64,000 bases of DNA from an uncultured Bacteroidaceae bacterium. GTDB taxonomy: Bacteria > Bacteroidota > Bacteroidia > Bacteroidales > Bacteroidaceae. Each line of letters begins with the position of its first letter. Position 1 is the first letter of the stretch. The notes under the pieces were generated by a model. That model saw only the letters and a program-made list of their open reading frames with translations, had not been told where the DNA came from and did no database searches. The DNA is taken from assembly GCA_934293005.1 (NCBI GenBank), contig CAKQYA010000007.1:1-64000 (forward strand). The letters run 5' to 3'. The position numbers and the translations under genes are program-made. This document shows, piece by piece, positions 42,186-52,384 of the stretch.

Positions 42186-45100
42186 TCACTTCACATAAAC
42201 CTTCACCTTCTCGCCGTTGGCCTTTGTGATGATGTTGATGCCCTTCACGAGCGACTTGACAGTGACGCCAGAGAGAGTGGTGATAGATGCAGGTGCTGAG
42301 TCATTGCTTGCTTCAGTTCCTTCAATCTCAGTAGGTTGCTTCTGGCTGTCAGAGCCGAAGTAGTTGAGGCGGAAGTTGTCAGCCTTGAACCAAGTGTTGC
42401 TCGAAACCTTTATCTCAGTCTCGTCCTGGCCTTCCTTCACCGCAAATATCACTGAAATGTCAATGCCTTGCTCTTTTGGAGTGGTGAGCGTAGTGCTGTT
42501 GGTGTCGTTGCCTGCTGTCAGAGAGATGGTGTTGCCTGCATCTGAAGCTACGAGAGCTGTAAGCTCATACATGCCTGCAGGAAGTGCCTTGACAGACTGA
42601 GCGACCCAGTATCCGCCATCTACAGCATCCTTGTTCCATGTGTTGAACACAAAGCTGCCGTCAGCATTGCTGATAGCGTAAGTGCCGTTTGAGTTATCCT
42701 TGACGCCAGTGTCGCCAGAAGCCTTAGTGTTCCATTTCCATCCATCAGAAGAAGCAGAACCGTTCTCCTCGAAGCTTGGAGCGAAGATCATGGCAGTCAT
42801 CTCCACAGGCTCATCGTCGGTAGCAGTGTTGTAGTGCTTAGGAATGCGGAGCTTGACTGTGGTGAGGATGATATTGTCTATGAGAGTCTGGAGATCTTCC
42901 TTTTTGAGTGAAGAAGCGTCGGTTTCACTATATTTAGTGGCATCGGCCAGTGCCTCATCGGTGGCAGAGGCAGCATAGTCCTCTAATGTTGTAGACATCT
43001 TTTCGATAGCAGCCACGTAATCAGCATATACAGCCACATATTCCTTTACTGCACCAAACTCAGTGTTGTTTGCGATGAGAGCATCCCACATAGCCTCTGC
43101 GTTCTTTGTCTTTGCAGCATCTGTCAGTTTTTCTATAAGAGCATTTATCTCTGCGTGCTTGTTTTCAGGCATGTTGTCAACATTATTCTCAAGATATCTC
43201 TCCATGTTCTCTGTGGTAGATGCGATGACTTCCATAAGCGCATCTACATTCTTGCCCTCGTAAGTGAGCTTGAAGTTTGACCACAATGCCCATACAGTTG
43301 TAGATGTGAGGTTGCGCACGCCAATCTTCATTGTGCCGCCCTGCACCAGACCATAAGCTTTAGCCTTGTATCTGTCGGCAGAGAAAGCGATAGAAGAACC
43401 GACCATGCCATCAGGGATATAGTTGCCGTTGTCATCCTGCTGGTCCACATTGCCCGAGCCGGAAGCAGTGCTTTCTGCGAAGAGAGGGTTGTTCTTCCAT
43501 GAGTCGGCCACGATGTAGCAGTTCACACCGTCCTCTGGCTCGTCTGTGAGTCCTCCGTCCTTGAGGTTGACAAGCTTAGTTGCAAAGTCGTTCATGTATA
43601 TTTCTGCAGGCACCTCAGTCTCGCCGCCGTCAAGACGGCAGAAGCCGTTGAGGCTGACAGAGTATAATCCATCCTGCACATTCTTCAATTCCTGTTGGAA
43701 GTCGAAGATAGAGTGGTACGACTCTGCTACAGGGAAGGCAGTGAGGCCTGCGCTGTAGCTCTTGTTGCTGCACTTGCCAGACACTTCTTTCCATCCTGCT
43801 CCGTTCTTGTCAGTCCATGCAGCGTTGACAATCATGCTGGTGCAGTCGTCGCCTTCCTTGAGAGAACTTGCGATAGCCTCCTGAAGAAGTTTGCTCACTG
43901 TGTCGATGTATGTGTCGATGTCCTTTGTCTCGAGGGCGTAATTGCCCATGCTGATGGCATAAGCAGTAGGAGTAGGCCATCCTTCGATGTCATCTTCTGA
44001 TGAGTTGACGAATGACACGAAGTCATCGAAGAGGTCGCTGCCATAGTCACTGTTTTCTGCTATCTCGTTCCACTCCTGAATCTTCGTCATCAGGCCGCTG
44101 TAAGCTTTAATGTTGGCAGCGATGCTGTCGCTGAGAGAAGCGATGGTTTCGTATGCAGCTATGATGTCTTCTTTAGAAGTTCCATTCTTCAAATCCTCAG
44201 CTGCCTTGTTGTAAGCTTCCTTCAAACTTTGTGTAGCAGGAGTTTCCTCGTCATACACAGGCATGTTTTCCACATATTCGTTAGCCCACTTCTGGTAAGC
44301 GTCGACGCCGTTGCCGTAGTAGTTGAGCTTGAAGTCGTCAACCTTATACCACCACACGCCACCTTTGATGTAGCTCTTGCCGTCGGTATCGCATCCCACA
44401 GCGCCAATAGTGATGTCGCCCTTAGAAGGGAATGTGAATGAGCCGCGTGTGCCGCCAGTCTGCTTTGGCATCTGCAGTTCGATGGCATGATGCATCTCGC
44501 CGTAGCCGCCGTCGGCAGTGATGTACACGTTGGTGCAGTCGTCGCTCGATGCCACCATCGCTTCAAGAGAGTAGATGCCTTCTGGCAGATCCTGTACAGT
44601 CTGAGTGATAGGGTTGCCCCATGACCATATGTTGAACAGGTAATCACCGTCAGCATTGTCGCAATGGTAAGTGGCGTTGCCGTTTTCCTTTGCTCCCAGG
44701 TCACTGCTGTCTCCCTTGCCGTTTGGATTCTTCTTGTCGGCAGTCCATCCTGTGAGGTCTCCCGTCTCGAATGAAGGGTTGGTGATGAATTCTGTGGCAT
44801 CAACAGGGTTGAGCGCAGTGGCAGCAGCAAGCTTGCCTGTCAGGAAGTTGTTGATGACCTTCTTTATGTTTTTCTGCGCTTCGTTGAGTTCTTCTGCTGT
44901 AGAAGAAGTGTTGTTGTACACAGCCTCGATAGATGAGAAATCTACAGAAGGATACTGAGCCTTAGCCTCGTCAAGGGCCTTCTTCAGTTTTTCAGCAGCG
45001 TCGTAAGCCAAGAGTCCGCTTATGACCTTTTCATATTCCGCTGGCGACACGAATGCCCATTTGTCCCAGAATGCGCCGGAGAACGAAGGCAAGGTGACTG

Positions 45101-45620
45101 CATCGCCGTTGCTGTCTTCTGTTTCGTAAGTCTGTTCAGCGTCAAAGATGTAACAGCGTGTGTCGCCTGTCTTTCCTTTGAAAGATTCGGCCACGCCAAG
45201 GTTGCCTGTGGTGACATTGTCGTTAGAGATAGTGTAAGCTCCGTCAGCTTCTTTGTTGATGTGCCAGAGTCCGTCTCCGTTGCGTCCGTCTCCATCTACC
45301 CACATGTTGTCAAAGCCGCCGCAGTCGAGCGAGCTCATTTTGCCTGCTTTGTTTCCTTTCAGCACAAGGTTGGCAATGGTGAGGGTGGTTTCATCTTTGC
45401 CTTCTTTGATGACAATTTTGTGTCCGCCTGTGGCAGATACAGATGCTCGTGTTTCCCAGTCGTTGGCACCGGTGAGAAAAGCCTTGGCTTCTGTGTTGTA
45501 GAGGTAGAGCGTGTCGCCCATGACCATTTCTGTAGCTGCAGGCACAGGTTTGGTCCATGTTTGGGCGAAACCACTTGCGCTCATGCACAGTGATGCAAGA
45601 AAGAGTAATGATTTCTTCAT
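42186..45620 (-). CDS. Giant surface protein 1, type IX sorting tail
   Basis: 1144-residue exported protein (signal MKKSLLFLASLCMSASGFA, mature Gln20). Regions seen: ~30-190 beta-trefoil-like (GDTLYLYNTEAKAFLTGAND); a helical FIVAR-like spacer (FSSIEAVYNNTSSTAEELNE); jelly-roll CBM-like modules opening FITNPSFETGDLTGWTADKK (~290) and FAPSFEENGSASSDGWKW (~1000); a central block (EGDDCTSMIVNAAWTDKNGA ... FSADRYKAKAYGLVQGGTMK) shared with the neighbour. The last ~40 residues (ITTLSGVTVKSLVKGINIIT...) are a type IX sorting tail. No catalytic motif is recognised; carbohydrate binding or cell-surface attachment is inferred. It has its own terminator and lies 252 bp downstream of its paralogue. Confidence 0.82.
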   Translation of the reverse strand: MKKSLLFLASLCMSASGFAQTWTKPVPAATEMVMGDTLYLYNTEAKAFLTGANDWETRASVSATGGHKIVIKEGKDETTLTIANLVLKGNKAGKMSSLDCGGFDNMWVDGDGRNGDGLWHINKEADGAYTISNDNVTTGNLGVAESFKGKTGDTRCYIFDAEQTYETEDSNGDAVTLPSFSGAFWDKWAFVSPAEYEKVISGLLAYDAAEKLKKALDEAKAQYPSVDFSSIEAVYNNTSSTAEELNEAQKNIKKVINNFLTGKLAAATALNPVDATEFITNPSFETGDLTGWTADKKNPNGKGDSSDLGAKENGNATYHCDNADGDYLFNIWSWGNPITQTVQDLPEGIYSLEAMVASSDDCTNVYITADGGYGEMHHAIELQMPKQTGGTRGSFTFPSKGDITIGAVGCDTDGKSYIKGGVWWYKVDDFKLNYYGNGVDAYQKWANEYVENMPVYDEETPATQSLKEAYNKAAEDLKNGTSKEDIIAAYETIASLSDSIAANIKAYSGLMTKIQEWNEIAENSDYGSDLFDDFVSFVNSSEDDIEGWPTPTAYAISMGNYALETKDIDTYIDTVSKLLQEAIASSLKEGDDCTSMIVNAAWTDKNGAGWKEVSGKCSNKSYSAGLTAFPVAESYHSIFDFQQELKNVQDGLYSVSLNGFCRLDGGETEVPAEIYMNDFATKLVNLKDGGLTDEPEDGVNCYIVADSWKNNPLFAESTASGSGNVDQQDDNGNYIPDGMVGSSIAFSADRYKAKAYGLVQGGTMKIGVRNLTSTTVWALWSNFKLTYEGKNVDALMEVIASTTENMERYLENNVDNMPENKHAEINALIEKLTDAAKTKNAEAMWDALIANNTEFGAVKEYVAVYADYVAAIEKMSTTLEDYAASATDEALADATKYSETDASSLKKEDLQTLIDNIILTTVKLRIPKHYNTATDDEPVEMTAMIFAPSFEENGSASSDGWKWNTKASGDTGVKDNSNGTYAISNADGSFVFNTWNKDAVDGGYWVAQSVKALPAGMYELTALVASDAGNTISLTAGNDTNSTTLTTPKEQGIDISVIFAVKEGQDETEIKVSSNTWFKADNFRLNYFGSDSQKQPTEIEGTEASNDSAPASITTLSGVTVKSLVKGINIITKANGEKVKVYVK

Positions 45621-45797
45621 AGTTTACAGTTAAATAAGTTAATAAAATGCTTATGATTTAAATTAGTTAGCTTCCGTGTGTCTTTGGAATTTTGCATTGT
45701 CTCAATGCTTGTCCGTGACAAGAAAGCGTACAAATAACGTCAAAATATGTGATAATTGCAAATTATTTCATGGAAAAAATGGTAAATGCCCATAAAA

Positions 45798-45828
45798 AAG
45801 GTGTGCAACCCATGAGATTGCACACCTT
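45798..45828 (-). terminator. Intrinsic terminator after giant surface protein 2
   Basis: AAGGTGTGCAA (45798-45808), 9-base loop, TTGCACACCTT (45818-45828). Read on the minus strand the stem is followed by TTTTTT (45797-45792 region), a classic intrinsic terminator. Confidence 0.88.
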
Positions 45829-45872
45829 AGAATGAAAAATGTCTATTTACGTATCTTTATGCAGGAGGTGTG

Positions 45873-48800
45873 TCACTTCACGTAAACCTTAACCTTCTCG
45901 CCGTTAGCCTTTGTGATGATGTTGATGCCCTTCACAAGCGACTTGACAGTGACGCCAGAGAGAGTGGTGATAGATACAGGAGCTGCATCGCCTGCTGCCT
46001 CTGTGCCTGCTATCTCTGTGGTTGGAACCTTTGTGCTCTCAGTGCCGTAGTATACGAGAGTGAAGTCATCGAAGATAGACCAGTCAGTGTCAATCTTTTC
46101 AGTCTTCTTCACACCTATGCGGAGTTTGCCGTCCTCGCCCACCTTGACAACAACCTTGTTGAATTTGTCTGTTGGAGCGTAGTAGCCAGCTTCCTTCCAT
46201 GCTGTGAAGTCTGCCATGGAGTTTGGAACAGCGAGGCCGAGGTCATCGCTGATTGCGACGCCTGTAGTAGGTGCTGAGCTGCCTTCCACTGCGCCTGCGC
46301 AGAGCGACATGATAGGAGCCTCACATGTTTCGCCATTGCCTATAGCGTAGAGAGAAGCGTTGTATTTTGGAGTAGCGCCGTCTGCTCCTGTTGTAGCGGC
46401 ATAGTCGTTAGCAATTGAGCCTTGGCGGTAGAAGCCTGACACTCCTACCTCGTATGTGCCAGCTGGGAGGCCGAGGATATCCTGATAAGTGTCGTAATTC
46501 TTGTTGTAGTGCTCAGCGCATGTTGATGTAGTGCCGCCTGCGCCGAATATGTCGCCCGACCATCCAGTGAAGTCGCCCACTGTGTCGAATGTTGCGTTGA
46601 CAATCACTTTCGACATGTCGACAGGTGTGCTGTCGGAAGCGCCATCGTATGCAGGAACCTTCAGCTTGGCAGCAGTGGCGTTGATGTTCTCTATGAGAGT
46701 GGTGATAGCTTCGAGGTCGAGCACTGTTGCGTCAACGTCAACATACTTCTGGTATGCTTCGATAGCTTCAGCTGACGCTTCATCGCCATAAGTGTTTGCT
46801 GCATCCTCCATGTTTGTGTAAGCAGTGAGGTATGTCTCGAATGCTGAAGCAAGTTCTTGAGCAGCAGCGAAGTTTGCGTTGCCGTTGATGAGAGCCTCCC
46901 ACATCACGTCAGCGTTGCCAGTGAGACCAGCGTTGTTGGCGTCTTCGATGAGTTTCTCGATGTCGTTGTAAGCCTTTATGCTGTATCTTTCCTCTGTTCC
47001 GAGAGTCTCATTGTATGCTCTCATGGCCTGAATCTTAGAGTCGAGCACCTTGCCGATAGCCTCTACATTCTTGCCCTCGAAAGTGAGTTTGAAGTTTGAC
47101 CACAATGCCCATACAGTTGTCGACTTGAGGTTGCGCACGCCAATCTTCATTTTGCCGCCCTGCACGAGGCCGTATGCAGTAGCCTTGTAGCGGTCGGCTG
47201 AGAATGCGATGGAAGCGCCTGTCATGCCGTTAGGAGTGTACCATCCGTTCTCGTTCTTGGTTGTCTGGTCAAAGAGATTATATCCTGCAGGCTGCTCAAC
47301 AGAGTTGTCTGCGAAGAGAGGATTGTTCTTCCAAGAGCCTTCGCTGATAAAGCAGTTGAGTCCATCCTGAGCGTCATCAGGATTCATGCCATCGTCTGCG
47401 ATGTTCTGGAGAGTAGATGCAAACTCATTCATGTATATTTCTGCTGGCACTGTCTTCTCGTTTTCTCCGTCAAGACGGCAGAAACCGTTCAAGCTGATAG
47501 AGTAGATGCCGTCAGGCACATTGTCTACCACCTGCTGGAAGTCGAAGATTGAGTGCCATGACTCTGCTGCAGGGAAGGCATCAAGACCGCCGCGAAGATT
47601 CTTGTTGGTGCACTTGCCAGACACTTCCTTCCATCCTGCTCCGTCGGCCTCTTTCCAAGCAGCGTTGACAATCATGTTGGTGCAGTCATCACCCTCTTTG
47701 ATAGACGTGGCGATAGCCTTCTGTATGAGCATGTCCACAGTTTCTATGTAAGTAGTGATATCCTCTGTGCCAAGAGTGTATTTTGCATTTGTCTGGATGT
47801 CGAATGCAGTTGGTGTTGGCCATTCGTCAGATGCAGCTTCCTCAGAGGTCATGAAGTCGCCAAACTCGCCCCACAGGTCGCTGTTGTAGTCATTTTCGTC
47901 CATTTGCTTCTGCCATCCTTCAATCTTGGTGATCAGGTTCTTGTATGCTGCCACATTGTTGTCGAGGGCTATCTTGGCAAGGTCAGCAGCCTTCACAGCA
48001 GCATCGATTTCCTCTGTGGTGGTTGCAGTGTTGAAGTTGTCAACAGCCTCGTTGTAAGCCTCGATTGCCTCAGGCTGTGCCACGAGGTCATCTGCAGCCT
48101 TGTCGTATTTGTATTGCAGTTTGTAGAGCTTGGCAGCATTCTCTTCCACGTTTTTGTTGCCGTAGTATTTGAGGCTTGTGCCCTTGAATGCCACCCAGTT
48201 GAAGTTTGCGTTCTTGATGTTGAGACCAAACTCGATGTCGCCGCCTTCCTTCACGATAGCGATGATAGTGAAGTAGTTTGGTGACCAAAGCACGCTCTTG
48301 TTGCCAGAATATTTGATTGGAGTCTGTTCCTGGAGGTCGATCATCTGGTCGCCAAAGTACATGTTCATGCCTTCAAACTTCTCGAGCTTTCCTGCCTCGC
48401 TGTAAGCGCGGATGTTGAGAGTGAACTTATATAGACCAGGAGCAGCATTCTTGAGTGTCTGGAATATCTTCTGGTCGGAGAGCAAGCCACCTGAAGCAGT
48501 CCATACTTGGCAGAAAGGAGTGACCATGTCTGTGCCATCAGCACCGTTGTTTGCTTCTGATGACCATGTGTTGGTTTCAGGTTTGCCTACAGTGCCGTTG
48601 CCTGTGAACTCGCGAGTCCAAGGGTCCATCTTAGAGCCGTCGCCAATGAGATATTCGAAGTCGATAGGTTCATCGTATGTTGCGAGAGAAGACTTGTATT
48701 CAGAGATGAGCACAGGTATCTTGTCTGTTGCAGCCTTAAGCTCTTCTGTAGTAGAGTTGGTGTTGTTGTATACAGCCTCCACTGCAGAGAAGTCAATCAT

Positions 48801-49517
48801 GTCATATTCGGCCTTAGCCTTATCAAGAGTGCTCTTGAGCACCATGGCAGTGAGATACTGTTCCACTGCGCCCACCTTCTCTTTATATTCCTTTGGAGTG
48901 ACGAAGATCCACTTGTCGTAGAATTCGCCAGAGAACAATGGGAGTTCTACCTCTTCATCGTTCACAGTGGTTTTGTATGTGAGATTAGGGTTGTTGAGCC
49001 AAAGACGCGTGTTGTTCTTCTCGCCCTGGTACATTTCAGCCACACCGAGTTTGAATGCAGAGAAATCTGTGTCAAATTCTGTGCCCTTGTTTGTTATTTC
49101 GTATGTGCCGTCAGCATTCTTCTCAATGCTCCAAGCCTTGACGTTCTTGCCATCGAGGTTGTCCACCCAGATGCTCTGCTCGTTGTCGGCAAACATGGCC
49201 TTTACAGCATTCTGAGTCTCAACAGAGTCGCATATGAGGTAGCATCCAGGGTATTCGTCAGAAGCCTTGATGATGACCTTGTATCCATGTGATCCTACAG
49301 ATGCGCGGGTATTCCAGTCGTTGGCGCCAACAAAGAAGCCCGGAGCCTTTGTGTTATAAAGATAGAGAGTGTCAGACACCTGCTCTGTCTCACCTGCTGC
49401 ATTTACAACTTCCTTGAGAGTGAAGTCTACATTCTTAAGTGTTGGTTTTGTCCACTGTGCGTAGCTCGAAGCACTTGCACAGCAAAGCGCTGCTACGAAA
49501 AGTAGTTTTTTCTTCAT
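45873..49517 (-). CDS. Giant surface protein 2, type IX sorting tail
   Basis: 1214-residue paralogue of the next gene (signal MKKKLLFVAALCCASASSYA, mature Gln21). Same plan: beta-trefoil-like start (DTLYLYNTKAPGFFVGANDW), helical spacer (MIDFSAVEAVYNNTNSTTEE), first sandwich domain (~290-450), shared central block (EGDDCTNMIVNAAWKEADGA; FDFQQVVDNVPDGIYSISLN; SADRYKATAYGLVQGGKMKI). It differs near the C terminus, where a module VIVNATFDTVGDFTGWSGDI and LPAGTYEVGVSGFYRQGS replaces that of copy 1. The final ~45 residues are almost identical to copy 1, also in DNA. Role not known; binding of a plant or host glycan at the cell surface is an inference from the modules. Confidence 0.82.
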   Translation of the reverse strand: MKKKLLFVAALCCASASSYAQWTKPTLKNVDFTLKEVVNAAGETEQVSDTLYLYNTKAPGFFVGANDWNTRASVGSHGYKVIIKASDEYPGCYLICDSVETQNAVKAMFADNEQSIWVDNLDGKNVKAWSIEKNADGTYEITNKGTEFDTDFSAFKLGVAEMYQGEKNNTRLWLNNPNLTYKTTVNDEEVELPLFSGEFYDKWIFVTPKEYKEKVGAVEQYLTAMVLKSTLDKAKAEYDMIDFSAVEAVYNNTNSTTEELKAATDKIPVLISEYKSSLATYDEPIDFEYLIGDGSKMDPWTREFTGNGTVGKPETNTWSSEANNGADGTDMVTPFCQVWTASGGLLSDQKIFQTLKNAAPGLYKFTLNIRAYSEAGKLEKFEGMNMYFGDQMIDLQEQTPIKYSGNKSVLWSPNYFTIIAIVKEGGDIEFGLNIKNANFNWVAFKGTSLKYYGNKNVEENAAKLYKLQYKYDKAADDLVAQPEAIEAYNEAVDNFNTATTTEEIDAAVKAADLAKIALDNNVAAYKNLITKIEGWQKQMDENDYNSDLWGEFGDFMTSEEAASDEWPTPTAFDIQTNAKYTLGTEDITTYIETVDMLIQKAIATSIKEGDDCTNMIVNAAWKEADGAGWKEVSGKCTNKNLRGGLDAFPAAESWHSIFDFQQVVDNVPDGIYSISLNGFCRLDGENEKTVPAEIYMNEFASTLQNIADDGMNPDDAQDGLNCFISEGSWKNNPLFADNSVEQPAGYNLFDQTTKNENGWYTPNGMTGASIAFSADRYKATAYGLVQGGKMKIGVRNLKSTTVWALWSNFKLTFEGKNVEAIGKVLDSKIQAMRAYNETLGTEERYSIKAYNDIEKLIEDANNAGLTGNADVMWEALINGNANFAAAQELASAFETYLTAYTNMEDAANTYGDEASAEAIEAYQKYVDVDATVLDLEAITTLIENINATAAKLKVPAYDGASDSTPVDMSKVIVNATFDTVGDFTGWSGDIFGAGGTTSTCAEHYNKNYDTYQDILGLPAGTYEVGVSGFYRQGSIANDYAATTGADGATPKYNASLYAIGNGETCEAPIMSLCAGAVEGSSAPTTGVAISDDLGLAVPNSMADFTAWKEAGYYAPTDKFNKVVVKVGEDGKLRIGVKKTEKIDTDWSIFDDFTLVYYGTESTKVPTTEIAGTEAAGDAAPVSITTLSGVTVKSLVKGINIITKANGEKVKVYVK

Positions 49518-49910
49518 AGTTTACAGTTAAGTTAGATTAGTTATACAATTTATAATTTAAATTCAATGATAGTAAGCATGGCGCATAGGCTAATCTTACC
49601 ATATATTATGCAAACCAATAAAAAAAAAACGATATGCGCAAATATTTTCGATAGAAAAACATGCTTATATGTTAATTAACATGATTTTGTACCTTGTTTA
49701 GATGGACTTAGCCTTTTGCATGTGGCAAAACAAGCTGTATGTCATGTTCTCTGAAAAACGGTCTGTGATACCTTGAAACGAATGCGGATTCAGAGCAAGA
49801 ATGCCATGCCTGACGGTGAGCTTATCGTTGAAAATGTATGGAAAGGCATCTGATATGGATATTTTTGACTAACTTTGTGTTGAAAACAATCAATGTAATA
49901 TATATATAAG
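49518..49910. other. Intergenic stretch with prmC promoter
   Basis: 393 bases between divergent genes. A -7 box TAACTTTG at 49870-49877, ~34 bases before ATG 49911, is the likely prmC promoter. On the other side no clear promoter for the giant protein was found. The centre (49560-49680) is AT-rich with a run of ten A and shows no gene or repeat. Confidence 0.6.
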
Positions 49911-50753
49911 ATGTATAGGACTATTAAACAACAGCTAATGGACAGCGGCATGGATGGCGGTGAGGCGCGTGCCGTGGCCCTGCTTCTTATGGAAAAGATA
50001 TGCGGCATGGACACAGCAGCCGCTCTCATGGCCCCTGCAGACTGGGGCAAGGACAATGCAGATGAGGCATGCAGGCTGCACAAGGCTCTTGGCCGCATCT
50101 TGAAGGGAGAACCAGTGCAGTATGCCTTGGGAGAAGCCGATTTCTGCGGACTGACCCTGCATGTGGAGAAGGGAGTGCTCATTCCACGCGCTGAGACAGA
50201 GGAACTGGTGCGCTGGGTGGCAGAGAGCGGTGCGGACGATGTGCTCGACATAGGCACAGGCAGCGGCTGCATAGCTGTGAGTCTGGCAGGTATGCTGCCC
50301 CAAGCGAGGGTTGAGGCATGGGACGTTAGCGATGAGGCTCTTGCCATAGCAGAGGGCAATGCCAAGCGTGTGGGGGTTAACGTGAGTTTCCTCCATGTGG
50401 ATGTGCTTAAAGAAGGAATGGAAAAGGCAGGGGAGAGAAAGGGGAAGTATGACGCCATTGTGAGCAACCCTCCATATATATGCGAAGATGAGGCTGTGGA
50501 TATGGAAGCCAACGTGCTCGACCACGAACCTCATCTGGCTCTGTTTGTGCCCAATGACGATCCTCTCCTTTTCTACAGGCGCATAGCCATGATGGCCCGC
50601 ACGATGCTTCGTGGAGGCGGCAGTCTGTTCTTTGAGATAAACAGGCGTTTTGGAGCAGCGACGGTAGGCATGCTGAAAGACATGGGCTACCATGACGTGC
50701 AGCTGAAGCAGGATCTATATGGCAATGACCGCATGGTCAAGGCCGTGAGATAG
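49911..50753 (+). CDS. prmC: Peptide chain release factor N5-glutamine methyltransferase
   Basis: PrmC/HemK methylates the Gln of the GGQ motif in release factors RF1 and RF2, raising termination efficiency. 280 residues. N-terminal helical domain ~1-75 for release-factor contact (LMDSGMDGGEARAVALLLME; LKGEPVQYALGEADFCG), then a class I methyltransferase core: VLDIGTGSGCIAVSLA (112-127), AWDVSDEAL, and the active-site NPPYI at 186-190 that holds the substrate glutamine, followed by LDHEPHLALF. Starts 34 bases after its promoter. Transcribed towards the convergent nhaC gene. Confidence 0.95.
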   Translation: MYRTIKQQLMDSGMDGGEARAVALLLMEKICGMDTAAALMAPADWGKDNADEACRLHKALGRILKGEPVQYALGEADFCGLTLHVEKGVLIPRAETEELVRWVAESGADDVLDIGTGSGCIAVSLAGMLPQARVEAWDVSDEALAIAEGNAKRVGVNVSFLHVDVLKEGMEKAGERKGKYDAIVSNPPYICEDEAVDMEANVLDHEPHLALFVPNDDPLLFYRRIAMMARTMLRGGGSLFFEINRRFGAATVGMLKDMGYHDVQLKQDLYGNDRMVKAVR

Positions 50754-50798
50754 GCAGCGTCTGTCATGCCGGCAGGCATGTCATGAAAGACAGGCATG

Positions 50799-52112
50799 TC
50801 ATGAATATTTGCGCGGCAAGCGGAAGATGATGCACAGCAAGGTGAAGAGGCCCATTGTCATGGGGTAGAAGAGGTATGGAATGATGCTTGCAGGAGAAAT
50901 GTGTGCCAGTCCGGCTGCCATGAGCATCTGTGCGCCGTAGGGCAGGATGCCCTGCACGAGGCATGAGAAAGTGTCGAGGATGCAGGCGCATTTGCGCTTG
51001 TCGAGGCTGTAGCGCGTGGCTATGTCGCGAGCTATGGGGCCAGTGGTGATGATGGCGATGGTGTTGTTGGCCGTGCAAACATTGGCGAGGCTCACAAGGC
51101 CGGCAATCGACAGTTCGGCGCCGCGCTTGCTCTTCACATGGCGTGTGAGGCGCGTGATGATGAAGGCTATGCCGCCGTTGGCACGTATGAGTTCGAGCAT
51201 GCCTCCTGCCATCATGGTGATGATGATGAGTTCGCCCATACCTTTGACGCCTTCGCCTGCCGATGCGAACCATGTCCAGATGTCGATGCTGCCTGTGAGC
51301 ATTCCGATGAGGAGCACGGCCAAAATGCCGAAAAAGAGCACAAGCATCACGTCTATGCCGATGGCGGCGAGGACGAGCACGATGAAGTAGGGAAGCGATT
51401 TGATCCAGTCCATGGCCTCTGCCTCTACATTGGTGCACACATCCATGCCTTTGAAGACATAGATTATGAGCACTAAGAAGGCGGCGGGAGTGACGATGCG
51501 GCTGTTGATGACAAACTTGTCCTTCATCCTGCATTCCATAGACCTTGTGGCAGCTATGGTGGTGTCGGATATGAACGAGAGGTTGTCGCCATAGAAGGCC
51601 CCTCCCACGATGATGCCCAGTATGAATGGTATGGACACCCCGGTCTTCTCCGCTATGCCCACAGCCACAGGCGTGAGGGCTACTATGGTGCCTACTGATG
51701 TGCCTATGGAGAATGATATGAAGCATGAGGCAATGAAGATGCCTGCAAGAATAAGGTTGCCGGGCATGACGTCAAGGGAAATGTTGACAGCGGCGTCTAT
51801 GGCTCCCATGGCCTTGGCCGATTGGGCAAAGATGCCGGCCATGACGAATATCCATATCATCTGCATGATGTTTTTGTTGGCGGCGCCTTTCGAGTAGAGT
51901 GACAGTTTCTCGTCCATGCTGCCGCCCTTGGATATGAACAGGGCGTAGATGGACGATATGGTGAAAGCTATGGTGATGGGCACTTTGTAGAAGTCGTTGA
52001 CGATGATGGACACCACGAGGTAGATGGCGAGGAATATCAACAGTGGCGTGAGAGCCCAACCGTTGGGCCTTATGTCTGATGAGTGGCAGCTGCGGATCTT
52101 GTATCTTTTCAT
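50799..52112 (-). CDS. nhaC: NhaC-family sodium/proton antiporter
   Basis: Integral membrane antiporter of the NhaC/ArsB-NhaD superfamily, 437 residues from ATG 52112, about 11-12 spans in two repeats. IASCFISFSIGTSVGTIVAL TPVAVG and GIIVGGAFYGDNLSFISDTT IAATRSMECRMKDK are the family motifs; MAGGMLELIRANGGIAF and LANVCTANNTIAIITTGPIA are the second-half equivalents. Expels sodium in exchange for protons; some relatives exchange organic acids. The frame is open 35 codons upstream (hydrophilic), but ATG 52112 (MKRYKIRSCHS) sits next to the first span; promoter at 52244-52274. Confidence 0.9.
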   Translation of the reverse strand: MKRYKIRSCHSSDIRPNGWALTPLLIFLAIYLVVSIIVNDFYKVPITIAFTISSIYALFISKGGSMDEKLSLYSKGAANKNIMQMIWIFVMAGIFAQSAKAMGAIDAAVNISLDVMPGNLILAGIFIASCFISFSIGTSVGTIVALTPVAVGIAEKTGVSIPFILGIIVGGAFYGDNLSFISDTTIAATRSMECRMKDKFVINSRIVTPAAFLVLIIYVFKGMDVCTNVEAEAMDWIKSLPYFIVLVLAAIGIDVMLVLFFGILAVLLIGMLTGSIDIWTWFASAGEGVKGMGELIIITMMAGGMLELIRANGGIAFIITRLTRHVKSKRGAELSIAGLVSLANVCTANNTIAIITTGPIARDIATRYSLDKRKCACILDTFSCLVQGILPYGAQMLMAAGLAHISPASIIPYLFYPMTMGLFTLLCIIFRLPRKYS

Positions 52113-52243
52113 GCTGGTGTGTTTATGTGTCGCGCATGATGCTGGTTCATGTGGTGCCCATGCGCCTGTTTCAAGTGATGCGTGAAATCTTGCGTCCGTT
52201 TTGTTTGTGGCATGCACCGGCCTATGATTTCACAGTGACAATG

Positions 52244-52274
52244 CAAAATTAGTGGATATATTCTAATGAACCAA
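52244..52274 (-). promoter_or_regulatory. Promoter of nhaC
   Basis: Minus strand TTGG (52274-52271), 19-bp spacer, TAATTTTG (52251-52244). Leader ~125 bases to ATG 52112. With the cysK promoter it accounts for the recognisable content of 52113-52533. Confidence 0.65.
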
Positions 52275-52352
52275 GCATTTGAGGCATAAAGGCGAAAACT
52301 TGTTCGTCATTGAAGGGTTCTGATGGTTATATTTTCCTATTTCTTTGATTTG

Positions 52353-52384
52353 TTTGGGTATCTCAATCATAAGGCGTAACTTTG
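52353..52384 (+). promoter_or_regulatory. Promoter of cysK
   Basis: TTTG (52353-52356), exactly 20 bp, TAACTTTG (52377-52384). Near-perfect consensus. The ~140-base leader before ATG 52534 shows no riboswitch I recognise. Confidence 0.85.

Noticed and set aside
44222..44830. 202-codon open frame within giant surface protein 1
   Set aside because: Same-strand shadow frame; low-complexity Leu/Thr/Arg content; no ribosome-binding site.
50764..51726. 320-codon His/Arg-rich open frame inside nhaC
   Set aside because: Out-of-frame shadow of nhaC; composition is that of membrane-protein codons read in the wrong frame.
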